A stretch of DNA of 64,000 nucleotides, taken from assembly GCA_963739045.1 (NCBI GenBank), contig CAVTYY010000005.1, forward strand, positions 620,001 to 684,000, read 5' to 3'. Shown one piece after another: positions 1-7,543 of the stretch. A model generated the notes under the pieces. It did not search any database. It saw only the letters and a program-made list of their open reading frames with translations, and was not told the DNA's origin. The translations under genes were made by a program, and so were the position numbers. How positions within the stretch are numbered: position 1 is the stretch's first letter; every line of letters starts with the position of its first letter. Origin of the DNA: Halobacillus_B sp963739045 (lineage in GTDB: Bacteria; Bacillota; Bacilli; Bacillales; Halobacillaceae).

Positions 1-109
1 CGTTTGGTCCCAAGAAACCAAATATTTTACCATTTGGAATGGAAAGATTTAGATTTCTCACAGCTTGTTTACCTGAAAAATCTTTAGAAACGTTGTTAAA
101 TTCTATCAT
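1..109 (-). CDS. ABC transporter ATP-binding protein, N-terminal fragment
   Basis: Only the first 36 codons are inside the window; the gene runs off the left edge. The peptide begins MIEFNNVSKDFSGKQAV and reaches GFLGPN, the opening of a Walker A loop, as in ATPases of ABC exporters with short N-termini. The start at 109 is preferred over an in-frame ATG at 118 because AAAGGA lies 8 bases before 109 but directly abuts 118. Substrate and partner permease are outside the window, so the role is unknown. Confidence 0.75.
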   Translation of the reverse strand, partial: MIEFNNVSKDFSGKQAVRNLNLSIPNGKIFGFLGPN

Positions 110-166
110 TGATATCATCCTTTGTTATTCACTATTATTAAATACGAATGAGGATCAAGGATTGTT

Positions 167-676
167 TCAATTTTCCTGTAAAAATTTGGCCATATGTTCT
201 TCGTCTAAGTAACGCTGAGCGAGTTTAATCGCGTGCTTTTCAAAAGCAAACCCATTAAATCCCATTTTTTCGTACAAATATTTGGCGGGTTTGTTCTCAC
301 TGACTACGGATAGTTGAAGAATTTCAATGTTAATGGCTCTCGCGAAGTTTATTGCTTCCTGCATAAGCTTTTCACCTGCGCCGGATCTCCTGTACGCTGG
401 TGTGACATACATAGCGACGATGGAGGCTTTATGAGCAAACTTTGGATGAGTTTCCTGAACCAGTGTTACAACACCTTTAAGATTGTGGTCTTCGAATATT
501 CCGAAAGTATGGGATTCATTAGAATCTAATCGGTCTTCAAAAGTTTTTATTGGATCAGGACGCTGCTTTTCTTGTTCGTATGTAGTGATAAAGGCATCTG
601 GACTGTTTAATAAGGCCTCAAGCCGTAAATCATAACATTCTTTCGCGTCTTTACTATTTAATTCTCTTGTGTACAT
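167..676 (-). CDS. GNAT-family N-acetyltransferase
   Basis: A 169-residue protein of usual GNAT length. The acetyl-CoA loop is visible as YRRSGAGEKLM (about residues 96-106), followed by the beta-strand/helix with SVVSENKPAKYLYEKMGF typical of the C-terminal half of the fold. A strong AAGGAGG ribosome site precedes the ATG at 676. It lies 58 bases after the start of the fragmentary ABC ATPase gene on the same strand, so co-transcription is possible. The substrate cannot be read from sequence. Confidence 0.85.
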   Translation of the reverse strand: MYTRELNSKDAKECYDLRLEALLNSPDAFITTYEQEKQRPDPIKTFEDRLDSNESHTFGIFEDHNLKGVVTLVQETHPKFAHKASIVAMYVTPAYRRSGAGEKLMQEAINFARAINIEILQLSVVSENKPAKYLYEKMGFNGFAFEKHAIKLAQRYLDEEHMAKFLQEN

Positions 677-763
677 GGGGCTGCCTCCTTCGATTGTCCT
701 AAGACTAGCGAAAAACTATGGTAAAGTAAAGGAAGAAGAATTGTTTAAGAAACGGGTGATGAA

Positions 764-1318
764 ATGACAGAAAAAGAAAAAATGCTTGCCGGTGAGCTTT
801 ATCGCTCCTGGGATGAAGAACTTGTTCTTGAAAGACTGAGGGCTAGGCAAATGGTTTATTTGTTAAACCAAACGAAAGAAACAGAGGGACATTATCGTGA
901 ACAGCTCATACGTGATTTATTTGGGACTGCAGGAGAGAAGTTCAGCCTTGAAACGCCGTTCCATTGTGATTATGGATATAATATTCATGTAGGGGAAGAT
1001 TTCTATGCCAATTTTAATTGTGTCTTTTTAGATGTATGTGAAATTCGTATAGGAAACCGTGCTTTATTAGGACCAAATGTTCAATTGTACACAGCCACTC
1101 ATCCGTTGAATAGAGAACAGAGGGCTAGTGGATTGGAATCAGGAAAACCAATCCTTATCGGACACGATGTCTGGATAGGGGGAGGGGCAATCATTAACCC
1201 AGGTATAACGATCGGCGACAATGTAGTGATTGCTTCTGGAGCCGTTGTAACAAAGGATCTGCCCGACAATGTTTTTGCAGGAGGAAACCCTGCCAGAATT
1301 ATTCGGGAAGTCGATTAG
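764..1318 (+). CDS. maa: Maltose/galactoside-type O-acetyltransferase
   Basis: A 184-residue left-handed beta-helix acetyltransferase. It has the N-terminal Maa-type cap (MTEKEKMLAGELYRSWDEEL), then hexapeptide repeats such as VWIGGGAIINPGITIGDNV, and the conserved TATHPL segment carrying the catalytic His expected for this family. Relatives transfer acetyl from acetyl-CoA to the 6-hydroxyl of sugars such as maltose or glucose in the cytoplasm. It is divergent from the GNAT gene at 167-676. The exact sugar is not determined by the sequence. Confidence 0.9.
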   Translation: MTEKEKMLAGELYRSWDEELVLERLRARQMVYLLNQTKETEGHYREQLIRDLFGTAGEKFSLETPFHCDYGYNIHVGEDFYANFNCVFLDVCEIRIGNRALLGPNVQLYTATHPLNREQRASGLESGKPILIGHDVWIGGGAIINPGITIGDNVVIASGAVVTKDLPDNVFAGGNPARIIREVD

Positions 1319-1414
1319 CCTTCTGGACTGGCGGGAGCAGCTTTTTTTCGTTATTATACTAAGGGGTACCTGCATATAAGTAAATGATATAAAGAAAAGA
1401 AAGGATTTTGTTTG

Positions 1415-2170
1415 ATGATAAAACGTAAAAGCAATAGAGAAATCGAATTAATGCATGAAGCAGGAAAACTGCTTGCGAGTGTTCATAAAGAGTTGAAAAC
1501 TTTTATTAAGCCAGGAATAACTACCATGGAAATCGAGAATTTCGTGGAACGATATTTGGCTGAACGAGGAGCCACTGGTGAACAGAAGGGCTATCAAGGG
1601 TACGAATACACGACCTGCGCTTCAATTAATGATGAAATCTGTCATGGCTTCCCCCGCAAAGAAAAATTAGAAAACGGGGATATTGTAACCGTGGATATGG
1701 TTGTAAATCTTAATGGAGCTCTGGCGGATTCCGCTTGGACGCATGCGGTAGGTACGGTAAGTGAAGAAGCTCAAAAACTCATGGACGTCACTAAAACTTC
1801 TTTATATAAAGGGATTGAACAGGCGATACCTGGCAACAGGATTGGTGACATCGGTCATGCCATTCAGGAGTATGCAGAGGGAGAAGGGTATTCTGTAGTT
1901 CGTGACTTTACTGGACACGGAATCGGGGAATCCATTCATGAAGATCCTTACATTCCTCACTTTGGAGCGGCAGGCAAGGGGGCGCGTTTGAAAGAGGGGA
2001 TGGTGGTCACCATCGAGCCCATGATTAATATTGGCGGCTGGGCTAGTAAAATGGATGAGAATAACTGGACAGCACGTACAGTTGATGGCTCCCTATCCGC
2101 ACAGTATGAACACACCATCGCCATTACAAAAGAAGGACCCGTTATCTTAACGAAGCAAGAAGATGAATAA
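1415..2170 (+). CDS. map: Methionine aminopeptidase, type I
   Basis: Removes initiator Met from nascent proteins. About 251 residues, with all family metal ligands in order: Asp in VTVDMVV, Asp in GALADSAW, His in FTGHGIGESIHE, Glu in IEPMI and Glu in YEHTIAI. I chose the ATG at 1415 because AAGGA lies 9 bases upstream; a TTG directly before it is in frame but less likely. The gene is monocistronic and not in the ribosomal-protein cluster, so it is probably the second, non-essential type (like B. subtilis yflG) rather than the secY-linked copy. Confidence 0.9.
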   Translation: MIKRKSNREIELMHEAGKLLASVHKELKTFIKPGITTMEIENFVERYLAERGATGEQKGYQGYEYTTCASINDEICHGFPRKEKLENGDIVTVDMVVNLNGALADSAWTHAVGTVSEEAQKLMDVTKTSLYKGIEQAIPGNRIGDIGHAIQEYAEGEGYSVVRDFTGHGIGESIHEDPYIPHFGAAGKGARLKEGMVVTIEPMINIGGWASKMDENNWTARTVDGSLSAQYEHTIAITKEGPVILTKQEDE

Positions 2171-2205
2171 ATTAAATAGTTAGGTCAAAAAAATGGCCTT
2201 CAACA

Positions 2206-2245
2206 AAAGCCCTGGACCATATATTGGTTCGGGGCTTTATTTCTT
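2206..2245 (+). terminator. Terminator after methionine aminopeptidase
   Basis: AAAGCCC pairs with GGGGCTTT across a loop and is followed by a T-rich run. The inner part (GGACCAT...ATTGGTTC) belongs to a hairpin family that recurs near 15.8, 26.1, 49.3 and 55.7 kb. Confidence 0.7.
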
Positions 2246-2401
2246 TGACTCATCGTCAACCGGCATCGATTTTCATAGGTGCAGCCCATTACCTAGGAAG
2301 GCATAAACTGCTTTCTCTCCCAGGCATCAAATCAAGCTGCCAACTGTATAAGGCTTTTCTACATGATTAGCATTGTTTCGAAGTGACTATAAGATATGCA
2401 T

Positions 2402-2438
2402 AAAAAAAAGACTTCCAGTTAAGGAAGTCTTTTTAAAA
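2402..2438 (-). terminator. Terminator of first csp gene
   Basis: AAAAAGACTTCC and GGAAGTCTTTTT form a 12-bp stem with a 6-base loop, ending in a T run on the minus strand just after the cold-shock gene stop. Confidence 0.85.
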
Positions 2439-2443
2439 ACAGC

Positions 2444-2641
2444 TTATTTTTGAACGTTAGCTGCTTGTGGTCCGCGTTGACCATCTTCGATTTCGAAGTT
2501 TACTACTTGACCTTCTTCAAGAGCTTTGAAACCTTCTTCTTGAATTGCGGAAAAGTGAACGAATACGTCATCTTGACCTTCTACTTCGATGAAACCGAAA
2601 CCTTTTTCTGCATTAAACCATTTAACTGTACCTTCTACCAT
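2444..2641 (-). CDS. Cold-shock protein, copy 1
   Basis: A 65-residue single-domain cold-shock protein (OB fold) that binds single-stranded RNA/DNA and keeps mRNA unfolded. RNP1 (KGFGFI) and RNP2 (VFVHF) are intact. The open frame extends further upstream, but the start is the ATG of MVEGTVKW at 2641, which has GGAGG 9 bases before it; the upstream codons are leader sequence. It differs from its three neighbours mainly in the last third (ALEEGQVVNFEIEDG) and lacks their final Ala. It is one of four tandem, individually transcribed paralogues. Confidence 0.95.
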   Translation of the reverse strand: MVEGTVKWFNAEKGFGFIEVEGQDDVFVHFSAIQEEGFKALEEGQVVNFEIEDGQRGPQAANVQK

Positions 2642-2785
2642 GTACGAAAACCTCCAGCGTGGATTCATGATCCACAATGTATTACTATTCTTGCTCTTCA
2701 AATTCAATCAAGACGAAATCACTTTGAAGCATCTTCTCTTGCGTGATTCATATCCGAACAACAATAATTAACTTTAGTATAACAG
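2642..2785 (-). promoter_or_regulatory. Extended -10 promoter and long csp leader, copy 1
   Basis: The minus strand reads TGTTATACT (extended -10, hexamer at 2776-2781) with no good -35, then a leader of about 128 bases before the csp start. The leader is closely conserved in the next copy and recognisable in all four, fitting the long structured 5' regions known to control cold-shock mRNAs. Confidence 0.7.
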
Positions 2786-3007
2786 ATGCCCAAAGAAAAA
2801 GATAGGGGAGAAGAAAAAGAATTTTTTCTGAAGTCAGAGAAACCGTCCCCAAGGTTGCTGTATCCATAACGAAACCCACAACAAAATGTGCGAATCGATA
2901 GGGTGGGTCTAAGTTTACCCGAGCAGGCGATAAGCTTATAACCTCAGGTTGGCCGCTTTGTTCAATGACTCGTACTAAATAAAATTACCCGCTGAATTCC
3001 TCAGACC

Positions 3008-3041
3008 ATAAAAAAAGACTCCCACTAGGGGAGTCTTTGTG
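3008..3041 (-). terminator. Terminator of second csp gene
   Basis: GACTCCC and GGGGAGTC form the stem with a short ACTA-type loop, flanked by A/T runs. An almost identical hairpin follows copy 3 and a slightly mutated one follows copy 4. Confidence 0.85.
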
Positions 3042-3043
3042 AT

Positions 3044-3244
3044 TTATGCTTTTTGAACGTTAGCCGCTTGTGGTCCGCGTTGTCCATCTTGAACTTCGAA
3101 AGTCACTGCTTGACCTTCTTCAAGAGATTTGAAACCTTCTTCTTGAATTGCTGAGAAGTGAACAAATACGTCGTCTTGACCTTCAACCTCGATGAAACCG
3201 AAACCTTTTTCTGCATTAAACCATTTAACTGTACCTTCTACCAT
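3044..3244 (-). CDS. Cold-shock protein, copy 2
   Basis: A 66-residue cold-shock protein with RNP1 KGFGFI and RNP2 VFVHF. Its protein sequence is identical to copy 3, which points to recent duplication or gene conversion. The start at 3244 is set by GGAGG in the leader; the upstream in-frame extension is transcribed leader that happens to be open. It has its own promoter (-10 at 3379-3384) and terminator, so it is an autonomous cassette rather than an operon member. Confidence 0.95.
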   Translation of the reverse strand: MVEGTVKWFNAEKGFGFIEVEGQDDVFVHFSAIQEEGFKSLEEGQAVTFEVQDGQRGPQAANVQKA

Positions 3245-3388
3245 GTACGAAAACCTCCAGCGTGGATTCATGATCCACAATGTATTACTATTCTTGCTCT
3301 TCAAATTCATTCAAGACGAAATCACATTGAAGTACCTTCTCTTGCGTGATTCATATCCGAACAACAATAATTAACCTTAGTATAACAG
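3245..3388 (-). promoter_or_regulatory. Extended -10 promoter and long csp leader, copy 2
   Basis: Minus-strand TGTTATACT with the hexamer at 3379-3384, followed by a leader nearly the same as that of copy 1 up to the GGAGG ribosome site. Confidence 0.7.
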
Positions 3389-3520
3389 ACGCCCAAAGAA
3401 AAAGATAGGGGTGAGGGAAAAAGAATATTTACTGCCCTGCAAGATCCAGATAACAGCCCTGGTGATTCGCTCTTTTTCTACACACTCCAGAAATGCCCAA
3501 AACTGAATCTTCTCGAGACT

Positions 3521-3551
3521 ATAAAAAAAGACTCCCACTAGGGGAGTCTTT
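3521..3551 (-). terminator. Terminator of third csp gene
   Basis: The same GACTCCC/GGGGAGTC hairpin as after copy 2, just past the stop of copy 3. Confidence 0.85.
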
Positions 3552-3556
3552 GTGAT

Positions 3557-3757
3557 TTATGCTTTTTGAACGTTGGCCGCTTGTGGTCCGCGTTGTCCAT
3601 CTTGAACTTCGAAAGTCACTGCTTGACCTTCTTCAAGAGATTTGAAACCTTCTTCTTGAATTGCAGAGAAGTGAACAAATACGTCGTCTTGACCTTCAAC
3701 CTCGATGAAACCGAAACCTTTTTCTGCATTAAACCATTTAACTGTACCTTCTACCAT
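3557..3757 (-). CDS. Cold-shock protein, copy 3
   Basis: A 66-residue cold-shock protein, residue-for-residue identical to copy 2 and with the same downstream hairpin, but with a more diverged leader upstream of its ribosome site. RNA-binding motifs KGFGFI and VFVHF are intact. Start at 3757 by GGAGG. It presumably acts as an RNA chaperone like the other copies; nothing in the coding region suggests specialisation. Confidence 0.95.
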   Translation of the reverse strand: MVEGTVKWFNAEKGFGFIEVEGQDDVFVHFSAIQEEGFKSLEEGQAVTFEVQDGQRGPQAANVQKA

Positions 3758-3900
3758 GTACGAAAACCTCCAGCGTGGATATATAATCCACAAAATATTA
3801 CTATTCTTGCTCTTCATATTAAATCAAGACGAAATCACTTTGAAGCATCTTCTCTTTTGATTCTTATCCGAACAACAATAATTAACCTTAGTATAACAGA
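3758..3900 (-). promoter_or_regulatory. Extended -10 promoter and long csp leader, copy 3
   Basis: Minus-strand TGTTATACT, hexamer at 3890-3895. The leader keeps the promoter-proximal and ribosome-site ends but has small changes in the middle compared with copies 1 and 2. Confidence 0.7.
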
Positions 3901-4095
3901 CGCCCAAAGAAAAAGAAAGGGGGAAGAGGAAAAAGAATTTTATTAACGATGGCAGAGGGAACTGTAGTGATTTAGTCATAACTTTTCCATCCGTTTATAG
4001 TGATCTTTCAAGGAATTTAATGCCGGTTCATTGGGAGAGGAAGAAAGAAGGATCACATGACCGGCTTATGCTAAAATACAACTGATTTCATATAG

Positions 4096-4483
4096 AAAAG
4101 ACTGGGACATAAGGAAGTGCCGCCACTCTAATGGTCAACAATTAAGGGAAGTGCGGATATTTATACAGAATGACTGCTCCGGAAATACACTAGGCTTTTC
4201 GGGCTGTGTGCCTCCTCATGCTGCGCTCCTAGAGGGGGCACACCTATGCTTTTCTCCCGCAGAAGTCTCCGTGTATTTCCTTCGCTGGGAGGGATAGTTT
4301 TTTTCAATTCCATCCTTTGTTCGTCGGTTCAGACAGAGTAATTAAATGGAAGGCTTACTGTGGAAACCTCTAGAAATCTTGCCTCAAGCAGGACAAAAAA
4401 TCCGAACGATAATGGAAGAAGTCGTTCACACTTTATCATCGTTCGGATTTAATAATAGCTAAAAGACGGCTGTCCCAACCTCA
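4096..4483. repeat. Dispersed element with TGGGACA/TGTCCCA ends, long copy
   Basis: It starts AGACTGGGACATAA and ends CTGTCCCAACCTC, giving short inverted ends. It shares scattered blocks with 9166-9434 (GCTCCGGAAAT, TCCTTTGTTC, ATCTTGC, AAATCCGAAC...GTTCGGATTT, TAATAATAGCTAAAAGAC). It contains an internal hairpin (AAATCCGAACGAT...ATCGTTCGGATTT) near its right end and an inserted GC-rich structured repeat at 4178-4291. There is no coding capacity. Confidence 0.8.
4178..4291 (-). repeat. GC-rich structured repeat nested in the long element
   Basis: Read on the minus strand it has GAAATACACGGAGACTTCTG, GCGGGAGAA, GAGGAGGC and closes with GTGTATTTCC, so GAAATACAC/GTGTATTTC form a terminal stem. 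It matches the order of blocks in 31474-31604. The short copy of the host element at 9166-9434 lacks it. Confidence 0.65.
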
Positions 4484-4488
4484 ACTCA

Positions 4489-4518
4489 TAAAAAAGACTC
4501 CCACTAGGGGAGCCTTTG
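4489..4518 (-). terminator. Terminator of fourth csp gene
   Basis: GACTCCC...GGGGAGCC hairpin, one base changed from the copies 2 and 3 version, leaving a wobble or mismatch in the stem. Confidence 0.75.
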
Positions 4519-4522
4519 TGAT

Positions 4523-4723
4523 TTATGCTTTTTGAACGTTAGCTGCTTGTGGTCCGCGCTGACCTTCTTGAATTTCAAAAGTTACGGCTTGACCTTCTTC
4601 AAGAGATTTGAAACCTTCTTCTTGGATCGCAGAGAAGTGAACGAATACGTCGTCTTGACCTTCTACTTCGATGAAACCGAAACCTTTTTCTGCGTTGAAC
4701 CATTTAACTGTACCTTCTACCAT
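4523..4723 (-). CDS. Cold-shock protein, copy 4
   Basis: A 66-residue cold-shock protein, identical to copies 2 and 3 except around EIQEGQRG. RNP1 and RNP2 are intact. It is the first of the four in the direction of transcription and is separated from copy 3 by the long dispersed element. The start at 4723 follows a GGAGG-like site. Its promoter is TGCTATACT (hexamer 4857-4862). Confidence 0.95.
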   Translation of the reverse strand: MVEGTVKWFNAEKGFGFIEVEGQDDVFVHFSAIQEEGFKSLEEGQAVTFEIQEGQRGPQAANVQKA

Positions 4724-4866
4724 GTACAAAAACCTCCTGCGTGGATATAACTCCACATTGTATTACTATTCTTGCTCTTCATAATTCAATCAAGACGACA
4801 TCATTGTGATACATCTTCTCTTTTATGAATCTTATCGAACAACAATAATTAATCAAAGTATAGCAG
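4724..4866 (-). promoter_or_regulatory. Extended -10 promoter and long csp leader, copy 4
   Basis: Minus-strand TGCTATACT (hexamer 4857-4862), then a leader that keeps the AATTATTGTTGTTCG block after the start point and the conserved bases before the ribosome site; it is the most diverged of the four leaders. Confidence 0.65.
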
Positions 4867-4904
4867 ATCTTTCTGGAAAAAGATAGGTATTATATTAAAA
4901 AAAT

Positions 4905-5765
4905 TTAATCTTGAGGCTGAATAAGATACGCATGGTCCAGTAAGGAAAATAGCGACTGCTCTACGAATTTATTAACTCCATTGCTTGGAATAGCGGTAAG
5001 TTCAGGAAGAGTATATCCCTTTTTAATTAAATATTTCACGAGCATCCACCCTGTGAAGTTCGCTTCTCTTTCGTACCCAGAAGCGCCTGTCCCTTTGGTA
5101 AATGAGTAGATGGCTTCATAATCACTGCGATGTAAATAAGGAATGAGATTCATCATTATCCTGTTGGGCTCCTGGCTGCACTTATCATGTCCCCATAATA
5201 AATTTGTTTCTCTGTTAGTATCCAGCGTCATGACCTGCTGTGTTGTATGGAGAGCCAAACCCTCCTGGAATATAACTTCAGCAAGTGAACGATTCAGATG
5301 TGGAGAGAGCCCGGACTTCATACAATGAACGGCATTCGCTAACTCCTGCGCTAATCGAAAATCACTCCAATCTGATTCCACTGGAAAACAGATGGTGAAT
5401 GAATTGTTCTGATTTCGTTTAATGAACGGTTCAGATTCAAAGGTTCCCACAAAAAAGAGTAGTTCTAAATCTAGGGAGGCGGAATATTGAAGCTTTTCTT
5501 TCACGAGCAAAGTCAGCTCATGAATCCGCAGTAAATCAGCTTCCCAATACTTTATTTTATCGTACACCAGTGAATATTTATCCCAAGCATAGTCCAGCAT
5601 TTCTCTAGCAAGCTGTTCCCCAATATCTCCTGGAGGTACAGCAGCAAAGCCGTAATATTTCTTCCACAACTGATATCTTCGTTCAGAATGAGCACATTCA
5701 ATAGTAGCTTTATCATAAAACGTTAGAAACCGATCTAAAATTTGGTTTACTCTGATTTCTTCCAA
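4905..5765 (-). CDS. Gluzincin-like protein with a degenerate active site
   Basis: A 286-residue protein I cannot name. Residues 137-175 resemble the core of zinc peptidases of the DUF2268/gluzincin type: a helix with Q140-E-L-A-N144 in the place of HExxH, and E168-G-L-A about 24 residues later, where the third zinc ligand of such enzymes sits. Both zinc-binding histidines are thus Gln and Asn, so catalysis is unlikely. There is no signal peptide. TTG start at 5765 with GGAGGA five bases upstream. It follows the hydrolase at 5785-6609 by 19 bases and is probably co-transcribed with it. Confidence 0.6.
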   Translation of the reverse strand: MEEIRVNQILDRFLTFYDKATIECAHSERRYQLWKKYYGFAAVPPGDIGEQLAREMLDYAWDKYSLVYDKIKYWEADLLRIHELTLLVKEKLQYSASLDLELLFFVGTFESEPFIKRNQNNSFTICFPVESDWSDFRLAQELANAVHCMKSGLSPHLNRSLAEVIFQEGLALHTTQQVMTLDTNRETNLLWGHDKCSQEPNRIMMNLIPYLHRSDYEAIYSFTKGTGASGYEREANFTGWMLVKYLIKKGYTLPELTAIPSNGVNKFVEQSLFSLLDHAYLIQPQD

Positions 5766-5784
5766 TTTGATCCTCCTCGCTTGT

Positions 5785-6609
5785 TCAATGACTTAAAAAT
5801 TCTAGTCGTTTTTCCCATACATGACTGGCGTGCTTCCCAATCCAAATTAAATGACTGTCCGAATCGACTTCGAAAATTTCACAATTTGGAGCATTCGACT
5901 TTAATAATTGAGCATTCGTATACTGGACGGTTTTATCTTTCTGTGAATACATGCCCAATACAGGAACTTGTACCTTACTAAGGTCAGGCGTTTCATGAGT
6001 TAAATCTAAAGAAAAGCCCTTGCCGGATTGAGAAGTGGCAAGCATGTCATAGATAAACCGGCGGTCATTTGGGGATAAGTGGTTCACATATTCTTCCGCA
6101 TCTTCAGTCGTCAGTTCAGCAGTCATCTGCTTCATGACCAGATCAGGGAAGAACTTCAGCATAGTCTTTAAACTGCCCCAAAAGACTTTCTCTGCTGGAC
6201 CAAATAATAGTTTGCCTAGTATGGCCATTTCTTTTTCCAAAGGACGGGTTAACGCTGCTTCCATAATAAGCTTAGTAACTCGAGATGGATGCTCTGCAGC
6301 TAAAGCTACACCGGTCGGCCCTGCTGCGGAAATCGCAATGACTGCAGTTTTTTCTATTTGAAGATGATCGAGTACTTCAATTATGGTAGCGGCAAAGTCT
6401 TCAGGTGTTCTGCCGGTGGAAACCTCTGTATAATCGTATCCTGGCCTTGAAATGGTTAACAATGAATACCCTTCATAAACCAAACTGCTGTGCGATAAGT
6501 TTGTGTCTCTTGTGGAGTGGCCGCCTTTAAGGAGCAGTATCGCTGGACCGCTTCCCTGGTATGTAAATTCCACAATACCCCTTGAGCTATCATATAAAGT
6601 GGTGGTCAC
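5785..6609 (-). CDS. Alpha/beta-fold hydrolase
   Basis: A 274-residue cytoplasmic alpha/beta hydrolase. The likely triad is Ser94, Asp225 (SQKDKTV) and His253 (DSDSHLIWIG). The nucleophile elbow reads A-I-S94-A-A instead of GxSxG, an uncommon but known variation with small residues. LLLKGGHS (about 26-32) sits in the oxyanion region. It is the first gene of a probable two-gene unit with the gluzincin-like protein. The substrate is unknown. Confidence 0.8.
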   Translation of the reverse strand: MTTTLYDSSRGIVEFTYQGSGPAILLLKGGHSTRDTNLSHSSLVYEGYSLLTISRPGYDYTEVSTGRTPEDFAATIIEVLDHLQIEKTAVIAISAAGPTGVALAAEHPSRVTKLIMEAALTRPLEKEMAILGKLLFGPAEKVFWGSLKTMLKFFPDLVMKQMTAELTTEDAEEYVNHLSPNDRRFIYDMLATSQSGKGFSLDLTHETPDLSKVQVPVLGMYSQKDKTVQYTNAQLLKSNAPNCEIFEVDSDSHLIWIGKHASHVWEKRLEFLSH

Positions 6610-6705
6610 CTAGGTTCATTCCTTTCAACTTTTTTCTTAAGTTAAATATAAGCTATAATGGAAGAAAATGAAACATCAGTCTATTCTGAAAAATGAGGTG
6701 GAATT

Positions 6706-7497
6706 ATGAGAATTGTGTCGATTTGCCCTAGCAATACTGAGATTATCGCTTATTTGGGCAAAGCAGAGTTGTTGGTTGGTGTCGACAATTATTCTGATTA
6801 TCCTGAAGAAGTTCATTCCCTGCCTAAATTGGGACCGGATTTATCGATTGATATAGGAAAGGTAGAACAGTTAAATCCTGACCTTGTACTGGCTTCACTC
6901 AGTGTCCCGGGTATGGAAAGAAATATTGAAGGATTGAAAGAGAAAGGACTGCCTTTTATCATTTTAAATCCAAATTCCATTGAGGAAATTGCAAATGATA
7001 TTCGAACAGTGGGAAGAGCCATAGGTGTTCCTGAAAAAGGAATAGAGAAGGCTGGAGAGTTTCTTAAAGAGATCCATTATTACAAAGAAAAAGCTGCCGC
7101 AAGAAAAACAACCCCGTCGCTTTACTGGGAGTGGTGGCCAAAACCAATATTTACTCCAGGAAAGCCTAACTGGCTGACAGAGATCAGCGAGCTGGCGGGA
7201 GGGTATAACCTTTTTGCTACTGAGAGTTCCGCCAGTGTGCAAACCGATTGGGAAGAAGTGAAAAGAAGAAATCCTGATCACATTTGTATGGTGTGGGTAG
7301 GGGTGAAAGAAGAGAAAATGAACCCGGAACTTCTGAAGAAACGGCCGGGCTGGAAGAGTATGAAGGCTGTAACTGAAAATCAGATTCATGTACTGGAAGA
7401 GTCGCTGTATTGTCGACCCAGTCCGAGATTAGCAGAAGGACTTGCTAAACTTTCAGCTTTATTGGAGGAAGAAGAGCTGAAACAAGAGAAAACGTAA
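6706..7497 (+). CDS. BtuF-like ABC substrate-binding-fold protein without a signal peptide
   Basis: A 263-residue member of the cobalamin/siderophore binding-protein fold: N-terminal RIVSICPSNTEIIAYLG, LPKLGPDLSIDIGKVEQLNPDLVLA, a long connecting helix, then the C-terminal lobe with TDWEEVKRRNPDHI. It has no signal sequence or lipobox, so it should be cytoplasmic, and no transporter genes are nearby. Cytosolic members of this family occur in Bacillaceae; their role is not clear to me. Start by GAGGTGGAATT before the ATG. Confidence 0.8.
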   Translation: MRIVSICPSNTEIIAYLGKAELLVGVDNYSDYPEEVHSLPKLGPDLSIDIGKVEQLNPDLVLASLSVPGMERNIEGLKEKGLPFIILNPNSIEEIANDIRTVGRAIGVPEKGIEKAGEFLKEIHYYKEKAAARKTTPSLYWEWWPKPIFTPGKPNWLTEISELAGGYNLFATESSASVQTDWEEVKRRNPDHICMVWVGVKEEKMNPELLKKRPGWKSMKAVTENQIHVLEESLYCRPSPRLAEGLAKLSALLEEEELKQEKT

Positions 7498-7498
7498 T

Positions 7499-7529
7499 AA
7501 CGCCAATTACCTAATAGGGAATTGGCGCG
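7499..7529. terminator. Bidirectional hairpin between converging genes
   Basis: CGCCAATT pairs with AATTGGCG around an 11-base loop, directly after the stop at 7497. There is only a weak T tail either way. Confidence 0.55.
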
Positions 7530-7543
7530 AGAGATTGAAAGAG

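Noticed and set aside
3566..3946. Plus-strand frames opposite the csp genes, up to 126 codons
   Set aside because: Antisense to conserved cold-shock genes and repeated only because those genes are repeated.
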